16,869 nt of DNA from Nitrospira sp. Lineage in GTDB: Bacteria > Nitrospirota > Nitrospiria > Nitrospirales > Nitrospiraceae. The stretch is from contig JANYAJ010000534.1 in NCBI GenBank assembly GCA_025361385.1, forward strand, positions 1-16,869, read 5' to 3'. The stretch's first letter is position 1. Each line of letters opens with the position of its first letter. The notes below the pieces were generated by a model. That model was not told where the DNA came from. It saw only the letters and a program-made list of their open reading frames with translations, and ran no database searches. Both the position numbers and the translations under genes were made by a program. Shown in pieces: positions 1 to 6,417 of the stretch.

Positions 1-266
1 CCCATGGGCTGGGCCGAGCCCGGATGAGCAGTGCCATCGAACGCGGCCGCGTCGCAACAGAAGAGATCCCCCGGCATCAACATCTTCCGCGAAGGCGATC
101 CCACCGAATACTTCCACATCGTCAAGGAAGGAACCGTCAAGTGCGTGAAATCCACGCCGGAGGGAAAAGAATGTACGCTGAAGATGCTGATGCCAGGGGA
201 TCTCTTCTGTTGCGACGCGGCTGCGTTCGATGGAACTGCTCATCCAGGCTCGGCCCAGCCCATGGG
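1..266. repeat. Imperfect inverted repeat, 91-bp arms (1-91 and 176-266)
   Basis: Base i pairs with base 267-i over 91 positions with only six mismatches (at 21, 33, 45, 72, 80 and 88), leaving an 84-base spacer at 92-175. The right arm is ordinary coding sequence of the Crp/Fnr gene. Read in reverse, the left arm encodes the same peptide with five synonymous differences and one Leu-to-Arg change. The left arm therefore looks like an inverted fragment of a closely related allele or strain copy rather than a regulatory repeat. The junction lies near 81-91, where the shared CATCTTC could have served as microhomology. Probably a foldback chimera or misassembly. Confidence 0.9.
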
Positions 267-657
267 AGACGTCAGCATTCTCCGGATGAAAAAGAAATCC
301 TATTTCGAGATGCTGCGGCGAAATCCCGATGCTGCGATGGAAGTCATTAAATACCTGGGCAATCGTTTGAACGAAGCACAGGAGAAAACCAAAGATCTCG
401 CACTCGACCGCGCCGACCAACGACTCGCCTCCTTGCTCATAGACCTTGCAGCCCGTAACGGAATCGCAGATCCGAATGGAATCCGCCTGACGGTTCGAAT
501 GACCAGACAAGACATGGCCAACATGGTGGGAATCACCACAGAAACAGCCATTCGAATCATGAGCCGATTCAAGCGCGACCGGTTGGTCTCCGGTACCGCA
601 AACCGCCTCCTGATCCGCGACCTCAAAGGGCTGAAAGCCCTTGCCTCCGTCTCATAA
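31..657 (+). CDS. Crp/Fnr family transcriptional regulator, 5' end missing or chimeric
   Basis: Cytoplasmic cyclic-nucleotide-binding-fold regulator that should bind DNA as a dimer. The open frame gives 208 residues from a GTG at 31. The beta-roll is recognisable from residue ~18 (IFREGDPTEYFHIVKEG) through the MLMPGDLF stretch. A long dimerisation helix follows, then a helix-turn-helix at ~157-187 whose recognition helix TTETAIRIMSRF keeps the Glu and Arg that read GA steps in FNR-type proteins (E209/R213 in E. coli FNR). No FNR-type N-terminal cysteine cluster is visible, but the N-terminus is not genuine here: bases 1-91 are an inverted copy of bases 176-266, so residues 1 to ~17 and the GTG start are probably spurious. 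A complete relative would be roughly 225-240 residues. It lies just upstream of nirK and a matching palindrome, so control of nirK is likely. It could sense NO, redox state or a nucleotide; the sequence does not say which. Confidence 0.85.
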   Translation: MPSNAAASQQKRSPGINIFREGDPTEYFHIVKEGTVKCVKSTPEGKECTLKMLMPGDLFCCDAAAFDGTAHPGSAQPMGDVSILRMKKKSYFEMLRRNPDAAMEVIKYLGNRLNEAQEKTKDLALDRADQRLASLLIDLAARNGIADPNGIRLTVRMTRQDMANMVGITTETAIRIMSRFKRDRLVSGTANRLLIRDLKGLKALASVS

Positions 658-693
658 TCTCGCGCGTCAACCCCCGTTCACTATGATTTTCAC

Positions 694-715
694 AAACATG
701 ATATATGTCATGTTT
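694..715. promoter_or_regulatory. Crp/Fnr-type operator palindrome upstream of nirK
   Basis: Perfect 8-bp inverted arms AAACATGA (694-701) and TCATGTTT (708-715) flank a 6-bp centre TATATG. The half-site core ATGA-N6-TCAT has the same geometry as FNR (TTGA-N6-TCAA) and CRP (TGTGA-N6-TCACA) sites. The centre lies at 704.5, between the Crp/Fnr gene and nirK. The regulator encoded immediately upstream is the obvious candidate to bind it. Confidence 0.75.
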
Positions 716-733
716 ATTGCTATCGACCTAGCG

Positions 734-739
734 TATGGT
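734..739 (+). promoter_or_regulatory. Candidate -10 element of the nirK promoter (class II arrangement)
   Basis: TATGGT matches four of the six bases of TATAAT. If it is the -10 hexamer, transcription would start near 746 and the palindrome centred at 704.5 would sit at -41.5, the classical position for class II activation by Crp/Fnr proteins. No good -35 box is seen, as expected for an activator-dependent promoter. The resulting leader would be about 94 bases. Confidence 0.45.
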
Positions 740-839
740 GATTCCGTCAACATCTAGGATTCGTAGCCCTGAATGCACAGGACCGTTGGTTCACACAACC
801 ACGGATCCATTCATTTTCAACCTGAGAAGGAGAGAGACC

Positions 840-1790
840 ATGCAATCATCGCGACACCACTATGGCACCCGTGCCATCCTCACGGGCCTGCTCGTCGGAG
901 GCCTAACCCTCTCGGCACCGGCATGGGCCAAGACTCATGACATCGCCATGACAGCGGTGGAATCAGATGTCGTCATCGATGGGAGCGGAGAGAAATATGC
1001 CGCCTGGACCTTCAACGGAACCATGCCAGGGCCAGTCGTCCGCGTCACCGAAGGCGACACGATTAACTTTACCCTGACCAACCCCGCCACGAACAAGAAT
1101 CCTCATGCCATGGACTTCCATGCTGCAGAAATCGACTTCTTGAAGAACTATCGGGCCATCAATGCCGGCGAAACCATCAGCTACACCTTCGTCGCCAAGA
1201 AGCCCGGCATTTTCTTCTACCATTGCGGTGCGCCTCCGATGATCCAACATGTCGCTCGTGGCATGTTCGGCGCCATCATCGTCGATCCAAAAGATACGAA
1301 AGCCTGGGCAAAAGCCGATCGCGAATATGTCCTCGTGCAGTCCGAGTTCTTCAAAAACCCCACCGATGTACAGGCCATGTTTGACCGGAAATTCGATGGA
1401 GTCATGTTTAACGGCGGCATCTTCAAGTACCACCCGTTCGTGACCGGAGGCGGCAAGCTGGATGCGAAACCAGGCGAGCGAGTTCGGATCTACTTCGTCA
1501 ACGCGGGCCCGAACGAGTTTTCCGCCTTTCACCCGATCGGCGAAATCTGGGACAACGTCTACGAGAGCGGCAACCCTGCTAATAATTTGAAGGGTGTGCA
1601 GACCTATGTGGTCGGCCCTGGCAGCGCAGCCACGTTTGACGTGGTCGTTGAGTCAGCCGGCGCCTACCCGCTCGTCACACATTCGCTCACCGGTGCGCTG
1701 CGTGGCGCCATCGCGGTGCTACTGGTTGGGCCCGATGCCAAACCGGCGCCGCTTATGCCGATGGTGCCCTGGGTACTGCCCGCAAAATAA
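840..1790 (+). CDS. nirK: Copper-containing nitrite reductase (two-cupredoxin NirK)
   Basis: Periplasmic enzyme that reduces nitrite to nitric oxide with one electron. The ATG at 840 has a purine-rich GAGAAGGAGAG just upstream; an in-frame ATG at 735 lies inside the presumed promoter. The product is 316 residues, with a signal peptide (RR..LTGLLVGGLTLSAPAWA, cleavage about residue 30) and two cupredoxin domains. All expected ligands are visible: type 1 copper H89, C129, H137, M142; type 2 copper H94, H128, H281; catalytic D92 and H231 (AfNirK D98 and H255). The Cys-to-His loop is one residue shorter than in Alcaligenes NirK. There is no third heme or cupredoxin domain. Nitrospira genomes are known to carry nirK. 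It is probably activated by the neighbouring Crp/Fnr protein. A general multicopper oxidase is less likely, because both catalytic residues are kept. Confidence 0.9.
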   Translation: MQSSRHHYGTRAILTGLLVGGLTLSAPAWAKTHDIAMTAVESDVVIDGSGEKYAAWTFNGTMPGPVVRVTEGDTINFTLTNPATNKNPHAMDFHAAEIDFLKNYRAINAGETISYTFVAKKPGIFFYHCGAPPMIQHVARGMFGAIIVDPKDTKAWAKADREYVLVQSEFFKNPTDVQAMFDRKFDGVMFNGGIFKYHPFVTGGGKLDAKPGERVRIYFVNAGPNEFSAFHPIGEIWDNVYESGNPANNLKGVQTYVVGPGSAATFDVVVESAGAYPLVTHSLTGALRGAIAVLLVGPDAKPAPLMPMVPWVLPAK

Positions 1791-1800
1791 GGGATTGGAG

Positions 1801-1835
1801 CAGGGAGCGAGCCGCCGCTGGCGGGCCGCTCCCTG
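1801..1835 (+). terminator. GC-rich hairpin after nirK
   Basis: Arms CAGGGAGCG (1801-1809) and CGCTCCCTG (1827-1835) pair perfectly, and an inner CCGCC/GGCGG stem closes on a 3-base loop after a small internal loop. It lies 10 bases after the nirK stop. No T-tract follows, so it may attenuate transcription or protect the 3' end of the mRNA rather than fully terminate. Confidence 0.55.
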
Positions 1836-1877
1836 CAATTGACGCGCAATGAACACCGCCCTCAGAATTGCAGAGTC

Positions 1878-2249
1878 ATGCTGAACCGCTGGTTGCCCGG
1901 CTTCCTAGTTTTCACAATCTTCAGCTCATTCACAATCCTCTGTCCTCCCCTCGCGTCGGCTGGCCAACCGAAAGAGCGCCTCGCCCTCATGCTGACAGGA
2001 TCAGACTGTCGTGGGGCACAGCAGACCCTCGTAACCGCCTTGCAACAGACCGATGGAGTCTTTGCCGTGGATAGCGACAGTGTCCCGGGCCATCTACTCA
2101 TCGATGTGGAGGAAGGGAAGACTTCCACGCAAGACATTCTCACGATCGTTTACACGGCGATCGGCACCCCCCTTTCCTGCCGCGTTGAAATTATGCAATC
2201 ATGTATCACAGCCCCTAAGCGCACCGAGATAACAGCACCAGCCAAGTAG
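1878..2249 (+). CDS. Secreted HMA-like (ferredoxin-fold) protein with degenerate metal motif
   Basis: Not recognised as a named family. The ATG at 1878 places a signal peptide at the very N-terminus (MLNRWLPGFLVFTIFSS...PLASAG), giving 123 residues; an in-frame TTG at 1839 would add 13 residues. The mature part has the beta-alpha-beta layout of heavy-metal-associated domains: LALMLTGSDCRGAQQTLVTAL, then DGVFAVDSDSVPGHLLIDVEEG, then a helix TSTQDILTIVYTAI. The usual GMxCxxC metal loop is GSDCRGA, so only one of the two cysteines remains. Two further cysteines lie near the C-terminus (LSCRVEIMQSC). Its place just after nirK suggests a periplasmic role linked to copper or redox, but that is inference. 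Confidence 0.6.
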   Translation: MLNRWLPGFLVFTIFSSFTILCPPLASAGQPKERLALMLTGSDCRGAQQTLVTALQQTDGVFAVDSDSVPGHLLIDVEEGKTSTQDILTIVYTAIGTPLSCRVEIMQSCITAPKRTEITAPAK

Positions 2250-2282
2250 GAACCGGCCGCTCATCGCCCACGCAACACAAGC

Positions 2283-2927
2283 ATGTTATCGAGACAAACA
2301 CCGGCCGAACCCTGTCGGTCCCATCGCCCCAGCCGCCACCTCGCTGCCTTAATCTCCTGCCAAATGGCCAGCCTGCTCGCCTCGCCGGTTCTCGCACAGG
2401 ATGCGCTGCTCGAATGGCTCCCCGTCCGGCCATTCAGCTTCGATATGACATTCAGCCAACGGACATTCGCCCCTGACAATCGGGTGATTGGAGTTCAAGC
2501 CGGTTTCACAGCGCTCCGTTACGGGAACCTCGAGGTTCGCACGATGTACCAATTCTACAGCAACCATACACTGACCTTTCAGACCGATCAAAACTCACTG
2601 TATCTGAATCCTCGATGGAACAACTTCATTGATATTCTGGACTTTCCAAAGGGGATGCCGATCAACCGCGTGATCCGGCATGTGCTCTTCGGCCCCCTTG
2701 AAGACCGAGCGGTCCCCTACCTGGGCCTAATCGGAGGGGGCACTCTCCCCGGCCCCGGCAATACCTGGCCCGGACATCTGATCGGAGGGCAGGTTGGCGT
2801 CAGATTTCCGGTCGGGCGGGGCGTCTCAGTCGACACGGCCATCCAATATACTCAGTACGGGATCGATTTTCGCGGTGAAGCCGGACAGACCCAACAATGG
2901 TTGATTACGACAGGGATTCGGTTTTGA
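2283..2927 (+). CDS. Small outer-membrane beta-barrel-like protein
   Basis: 214 residues. A long N-region and hydrophobic stretch ending in SPVLAQ/DA act as a signal peptide. The remainder alternates polar and hydrophobic residues in strand-like runs (GFTALRYGNLEVRTMYQFYS, GGQVGVRFPVGRGVSVDTAIQYTQYG) and ends in Phe (WLITTGIRF), the classical C-terminal outer-membrane signature. It resembles lipid A deacylase PagL/OmpW-sized barrels in size, but no catalytic motif is evident and no specific family is claimed. The ribosome-binding site is weak. It starts 33 bases after the HMA-like gene and lies directly before the solute-binding lipoprotein gene, suggesting one transcript. Confidence 0.6.
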   Translation: MLSRQTPAEPCRSHRPSRHLAALISCQMASLLASPVLAQDALLEWLPVRPFSFDMTFSQRTFAPDNRVIGVQAGFTALRYGNLEVRTMYQFYSNHTLTFQTDQNSLYLNPRWNNFIDILDFPKGMPINRVIRHVLFGPLEDRAVPYLGLIGGGTLPGPGNTWPGHLIGGQVGVRFPVGRGVSVDTAIQYTQYGIDFRGEAGQTQQWLITTGIRF

Positions 2928-3001
2928 GCATATCTCACACATTGCAAGCGCCCCTGGAAGCTCCACGGCCTGAGGCCGGAACCAGCGCGCCATTCATCGG
3001 A

Positions 3002-4015
3002 ATGTTGCGCGGCTGGACGTCACTGTTGCTCATCGCGTTTATGCTGCAGGGCTGTGGGCTGGTGATCGATGCGGTCCAACTGCTGCATCCCATCGCCACG
3101 AACGAACTCGATGCGATCTGCGCCAGGGGCCAGATCCGTGTCGGCATGGCAGTTGAACCCTTTCAGCCGTTCGTGTTTCCGGCCATCTATACAGACGAAG
3201 GGCTACGCGTCACAGGCCTCGATGTCGAGCTCGTGCGCGAAATCAGCGCGGCCCTCTCGCAGCGCTGCGGCAACAAGGAACCGATCGTGCCGACGCTACA
3301 GCTGATTCGTTTCCGAAACCTCTTCATCGAACTGACGGAAGGCAATCTCGACTTGTTTGTGTCTTCAATCAGTGCCAACGTGGCAGCACCAGGACGAATC
3401 GGCCTCGCCTATTCGAACCCCTACTTTGATGCGGGGGGCATCGGTGGCATCACCGCACGTGCTGACGTCGCTGAGCGCGTGAGCGCCTATATCCGTCGCT
3501 CTGAGCGAGTGGCCGATGCACATCTCATGTCCGAAGCCCTTGCAGGGCTGACCGTGGCCGTTCAAGAAGGCACCAGTGCACAATTCTATGCGGAGGCGAA
3601 TCTGAATGGCATCACGCTCGTGCTCTGCGACTCACTTCCCGCTGCCTTCGAGTCCCAACACCCACCGATAGACCTTATTCTTGGGAAAGAACCGGTCCTC
3701 AACTATACGGTACGTCGGGTCCGCAAAGACTGGCAGCTCCTCACATGGGGAAATGGTAAGCCTCTGGTCCTGACCCGCGAACACTATGCGATCGTCACCG
3801 ACGAGGAGAGTTATCGGTTACGACGGTTCCTCAATGACCTCCTGTTCCGGCTTGATGAGTCGGGCCGGCTCACCGAGATGCGGCAGCTCTGGCTGGAGGA
3901 AAATTACGCCTATCCTCGCCGGGCCGCAACGGAAGGGCTTCCGTTTGCCGCAGAGAAAATGCCTCAGCATTACGATCAAGGCCAATGCCGACTGGCCGAC
4001 ACCAGGCCACGATGA
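3002..4015 (+). CDS. Family 3 periplasmic solute-binding lipoprotein
   Basis: The open frame extends up to an ATG at 2897, inside the previous gene, but the ATG at 3002 starts exactly at a lipoprotein signal (MLRGWTSLLLIAFMLQGC, lipobox LQGC, lipidated C18), giving 337 residues. The body is a type II periplasmic binding fold of the amino-acid/PBP-like class: ICARGQIRVGMAVEPFQPF opens lobe 1, followed by GLDVELVREISAAL, the NLDLFVSSIS segment, the domain swap near GLTVAVQEGTSAQF, and a return with DLILGKEPVLNY and REHYAIVTDEESYRLRRFLNDLL. No permease or ATPase gene is adjacent, so it may act as a sensor or recruit a transporter encoded elsewhere. It is followed 16 bases later by a DUF3365 heme protein, which suggests co-expression. 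Confidence 0.8.
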   Translation: MLRGWTSLLLIAFMLQGCGLVIDAVQLLHPIATNELDAICARGQIRVGMAVEPFQPFVFPAIYTDEGLRVTGLDVELVREISAALSQRCGNKEPIVPTLQLIRFRNLFIELTEGNLDLFVSSISANVAAPGRIGLAYSNPYFDAGGIGGITARADVAERVSAYIRRSERVADAHLMSEALAGLTVAVQEGTSAQFYAEANLNGITLVLCDSLPAAFESQHPPIDLILGKEPVLNYTVRRVRKDWQLLTWGNGKPLVLTREHYAIVTDEESYRLRRFLNDLLFRLDESGRLTEMRQLWLEENYAYPRRAATEGLPFAAEKMPQHYDQGQCRLADTRPR

Positions 4016-4031
4016 AAGAAAGGGTACTCCG

Positions 4032-4787
4032 ATGAACAGCCTACGATTTGCCGCCATCACGGGAATGCTCGCGATCCTCACCCTCGGAGCCATGATCCCG
4101 AGCACAAGCTGGGCGGTCGATCGTGCAGAGGCGGAAGAGACTGCTCGACTCTTAGCCAAGCTACTCAAAGCGGGACGACTGGTCATCGAACAGAACCAAC
4201 TACTGATTGACGATCAACATAAGGGTGACAAGGGCTTTACACCCGACGTGTTTGAACAACAACTTGTTCGGGAGTTTCGCGAGCAGACCAACATCGATCT
4301 TGCAAAACTGCACAACTCGACGGTCGCAGTACCGCCCCTCGCCAAAGAGCTATTGCCGGCGTTCGTGATGGCCAGCAAAGAAGTGGTCCGTGATGCCCAA
4401 GTCGTCATCAACCAGCGGGGGATTGGGTACAAGAATTTTATTCCAGCCACATACGGCAGCCAGGCCGCTGCGCGATTCTCCAAACACACACGCGTACGAC
4501 TCAAGCAAACCACCTTACAACCACGCAATCCAAAAAATGAACCGGACGAATACGAGGCCTCGGTTCTGAAGTGGCTGTCTGGACGTCCTCGAGCCGAAGC
4601 CTATGTCAGCGAACTCACCGATCACGGCCAGACCTTGCGGGTCGTCATGCCGATCTATTATGTACCAGCCTGCCTAAGCTGCCATGGTGAGCCAAAAGGC
4701 GAACTGGATATTTCCGGATACCCCAAAGAGGGCTACATGGACGGCGACCTCGCAGGAGCGATCACGGTGACCCTGACTCGTCCCTAG
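4032..4787 (+). CDS. DUF3365 (Tll0287-like) periplasmic c-type heme protein, copy 1
   Basis: 251 residues from the ATG at 4032, preceded by GAAAGAAAGGG. A signal peptide ends at SWA (about residue 28). The rest matches the Tll0287-like heme domain, a PAS-like fold with covalently attached heme: AEETARLLAKLL, then GYKNFIPATYG, LKQTTLQPRNPKN, VMPIYYVPACLSCHGEPKGELDISGY. The heme site is C214-L-S-C217-H218, near the C-terminus. The only cysteines in the mature protein are the two heme-binding ones, so the cysteine axial ligand reported for Tll0287 appears absent. It probably senses or carries electrons in the periplasm; small-gas or redox sensing is inference. It is a close paralogue of the protein at 11119-11874. 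Confidence 0.85.
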   Translation: MNSLRFAAITGMLAILTLGAMIPSTSWAVDRAEAEETARLLAKLLKAGRLVIEQNQLLIDDQHKGDKGFTPDVFEQQLVREFREQTNIDLAKLHNSTVAVPPLAKELLPAFVMASKEVVRDAQVVINQRGIGYKNFIPATYGSQAAARFSKHTRVRLKQTTLQPRNPKNEPDEYEASVLKWLSGRPRAEAYVSELTDHGQTLRVVMPIYYVPACLSCHGEPKGELDISGYPKEGYMDGDLAGAITVTLTRP

Positions 4788-4999
4788 CGTGAGGGATTCC
4801 GCCCGATACACGCCAAGGCCCTTCCCAATCGCTCCGCTGATTCCGCCCACCCTGCGCCTCGCCTGCCGAAACCATCACGGTGACGGCCCCCCTGAGCGTT
4901 CGCTGAGTGACGGAGAACATGCTCCAGCTTTCTGAGCACCAGGCCTCCATCAGCAATGTCATAAACGCGCCTCAGCCATTGGGGAAACCAGGCTCCCGG
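4788..4999. other. Intergenic region between convergent genes
   Basis: 212 bases separate the stop of the plus-strand heme gene from the stop of the minus-strand transporter gene. I see no convincing ORF, promoter or strong hairpin. A weak pair AGCCATT/AATGGCT brackets the transporter stop with a 32-base loop, too loose to call a terminator. Confidence 0.6.
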
Positions 5000-5623
5000 C
5001 TAGCGCACAGGCTGAATGGCTCTCGCTCTCAGAGGCAATAACGGCGGTCCTAGCGGGACCAGTTCGTGACCCGTAAAGGCCAACGAGACGCTCCCCAGCG
5101 CATGATAAAGAGCCATCAGTCCAACGACAATGTGCCCGGCCCCAGGGAGAGTTTCTCTCAGTACACCCAGACAGGTAAGCACGGTGAGGAAACAGGCCGC
5201 CGCGATCATCAAGAACAGCAGACAGAGTGTGGCGCTCCGATAGGCCAAGAGATAGACCATGACGACCGCGCATACGAAGTAGATGCTATAGAGCTGCCCA
5301 TAGAGGATCGGGCCGAGTTGGAAGGCAATACTTTCGCTGATCAGCTTGGCCGCGCAGAGGGTAATCCAGAACAATCCATGCGTCGCCAACGCAATGCCAC
5401 AAAGCGGCTCGTGATCGCGAAGCATGGCCATGCCGGCAAGAAAAGGCATCAGCCCACTACAGGCGAGGACGATGACCAGTATTCCGATATGGTCCCGCTC
5501 TGGAATTTCGCCGAGCTGCGCAAGACCGAGGGTGAAAGCGCCGACCGCCAGGCCGAACAATCCCATCGCCAGCGCGTCGCTCCGTCGCGGATGTGTCTCA
5601 TCGGCCATGGCCATACCTTGCAT
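5000..5623 (-). CDS. GPR1/FUN34/YaaH-type six-helix membrane transporter
   Basis: Inner-membrane protein of 207 residues from the ATG at 5623 (GAGGA three bases upstream; ATGs at 5614 and 5608 are alternatives, the last with AAGG at better spacing). It has about six hydrophobic helices, starting DALAMGLFGLAVGAFTLGL and ending in GHIVVGLMALYHALGSVSLAF. Size, helix number and the N-terminal (S/N)xAxxGL stretch fit the acetate/succinate uptake family (SatP/YaaH), although the usual Asn-Pro of the signature is Ser-Asp here, so substrate assignment is uncertain. The gene follows the response regulator by 19 bases and ends the minus-strand cluster containing carbonic anhydrase. It could move acetate, another small carboxylate, or possibly ammonia or CO2-related solutes. 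Confidence 0.65.
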   Translation of the reverse strand: MQGMAMADETHPRRSDALAMGLFGLAVGAFTLGLAQLGEIPERDHIGILVIVLACSGLMPFLAGMAMLRDHEPLCGIALATHGLFWITLCAAKLISESIAFQLGPILYGQLYSIYFVCAVVMVYLLAYRSATLCLLFLMIAAACFLTVLTCLGVLRETLPGAGHIVVGLMALYHALGSVSLAFTGHELVPLGPPLLPLRARAIQPVR

Positions 5624-5642
5624 ATGTCCTCGTACACCTCTG

Positions 5643-6053
5643 CTAGGTCTGAACTCCATGAGAGACGGTCCGCGCAGAGACCTTCTCGATCGCCTGGCGA
5701 ACCGACGTGACCAGTTCAATCCGTCCGTACGGCTTCTTCACCCAAGCATGCGCTCCCTTTCGAGTCGCGAGCTCGATCCAACTTGAGTCCTCGCCCGAGA
5801 CCAGAACCACCGCAGTCTCTGGCCAAAGGAGCTGGCACATCGTCAGCAATTGCATCCCATCAAGCCGTGGCATGCGATAGTCGGAAATGACGGCCTCGAA
5901 ATGTCGCTTCTGTAACTCTTCAACCGCCTTGAGCCCATCACTCGCTTCAAACACGTTATACCCTTCATACGTGAGTAGAGCCGAGAGCAGCGCTCGGACA
6001 TGTGCATCGTCGTCGACAACCAATACTCGCTGTCCATAGCCGTCTGGATACAT
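5643..6053 (-). CDS. Stand-alone response regulator receiver protein
   Basis: 136-residue single-domain CheY-like receiver with no output domain. Visible signature residues are the acidic cluster D14/D15/D16 after QRVLVV, phosphoacceptor D58 (ISDYRMP), switch Ser86 (VLVSGE) and Lys107 (VKKPY). The ATG at 6053 has GGAGG ten bases upstream. The aromatic switch position holds His or Trp (GAHAWVKKP) instead of the usual Tyr/Phe. No histidine kinase gene is adjacent. It is the fourth gene of the minus-strand cluster and sits directly before the transporter gene, so it may act by protein contact in a phosphorelay or on cell surface or transport proteins. Function beyond phosphoacceptance is unknown. 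Confidence 0.9.
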   Translation of the reverse strand: MYPDGYGQRVLVVDDDAHVRALLSALLTYEGYNVFEASDGLKAVEELQKRHFEAVISDYRMPRLDGMQLLTMCQLLWPETAVVLVSGEDSSWIELATRKGAHAWVKKPYGRIELVTSVRQAIEKVSARTVSHGVQT

Positions 6054-6151
6054 GATGATGCCGCCTCCTTCTCCGCATGCTGCATGCGTGTATCAAATCT
6101 ATCGAACGCTGGTGAATCCGGGTGGATAGGCACCACCGGCGACACCTCCCG

Positions 6152-6394
6152 TCAGGATTCACTTGGCGCCTCCCAGGCAGAGTCGACCCAACGATCACGA
6201 GACCGACCGGCGACAAAAAACCGTGGTGCTCTGGACGACAGTCGGCTGAGATGGCGATTCCGGTTGGACTCAATCATGGCATCCTCGATATTGCCGCAAT
6301 TCAAGCAACGCACGGCTTCTACCCGTTCGTTCGTGCCATGGGGATCTGAGAGCTGTTCCGCCACCACACATCCGTTACACCGGACACAGTTCAT
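6152..6394 (-). CDS. Small zinc-ribbon-like protein (80 aa)
   Basis: 80 residues starting MNCVRCNGCVVAE, with a second knuckle VRCLNCGNIED about 20 residues later. The paired CxxC motifs would bind one zinc. The C-terminal half is basic and of low complexity (RNRHLSRLSSRAPRFF) and could be disordered or bind nucleic acid. AGAGG lies five bases before the ATG. It starts 23 bases after the carbonic anhydrase stop on the same strand, consistent with one transcript. I do not recognise a named family; small CxxC proteins of this pattern are common in Nitrospira-like genomes. Confidence 0.7.
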   Translation of the reverse strand: MNCVRCNGCVVAEQLSDPHGTNERVEAVRCLNCGNIEDAMIESNRNRHLSRLSSRAPRFFVAGRSRDRWVDSAWEAPSES

Positions 6395-6417
6395 AGCAGC
6401 CTCTCTGCGTGCCCTGC

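Noticed and set aside
735..839. Upstream extension of the nirK frame from an ATG at 735
   Set aside because: It would put 35 residues before a good signal peptide, lies inside the presumed -10 region and lacks a ribosome-binding site; the ATG at 840 has a strong purine-rich site.
963..1532. 189-codon ORF on the minus strand within nirK
   Set aside because: Antisense to a gene with all catalytic residues intact; no recognisable domain.
3786..4031. N-terminal extension of DUF3365 copy 1
   Set aside because: It overlaps the 3' end of the solute-binding protein gene in another frame; the ATG at 4032 begins a clear signal peptide.
5066..5710. 214-codon plus-strand ORF opposite the YaaH-type transporter
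   Set aside because: Composition is hydrophilic and low-complexity, the mirror of a hydrophobic membrane gene; the minus-strand frame has six membrane helices and a consistent gene order.
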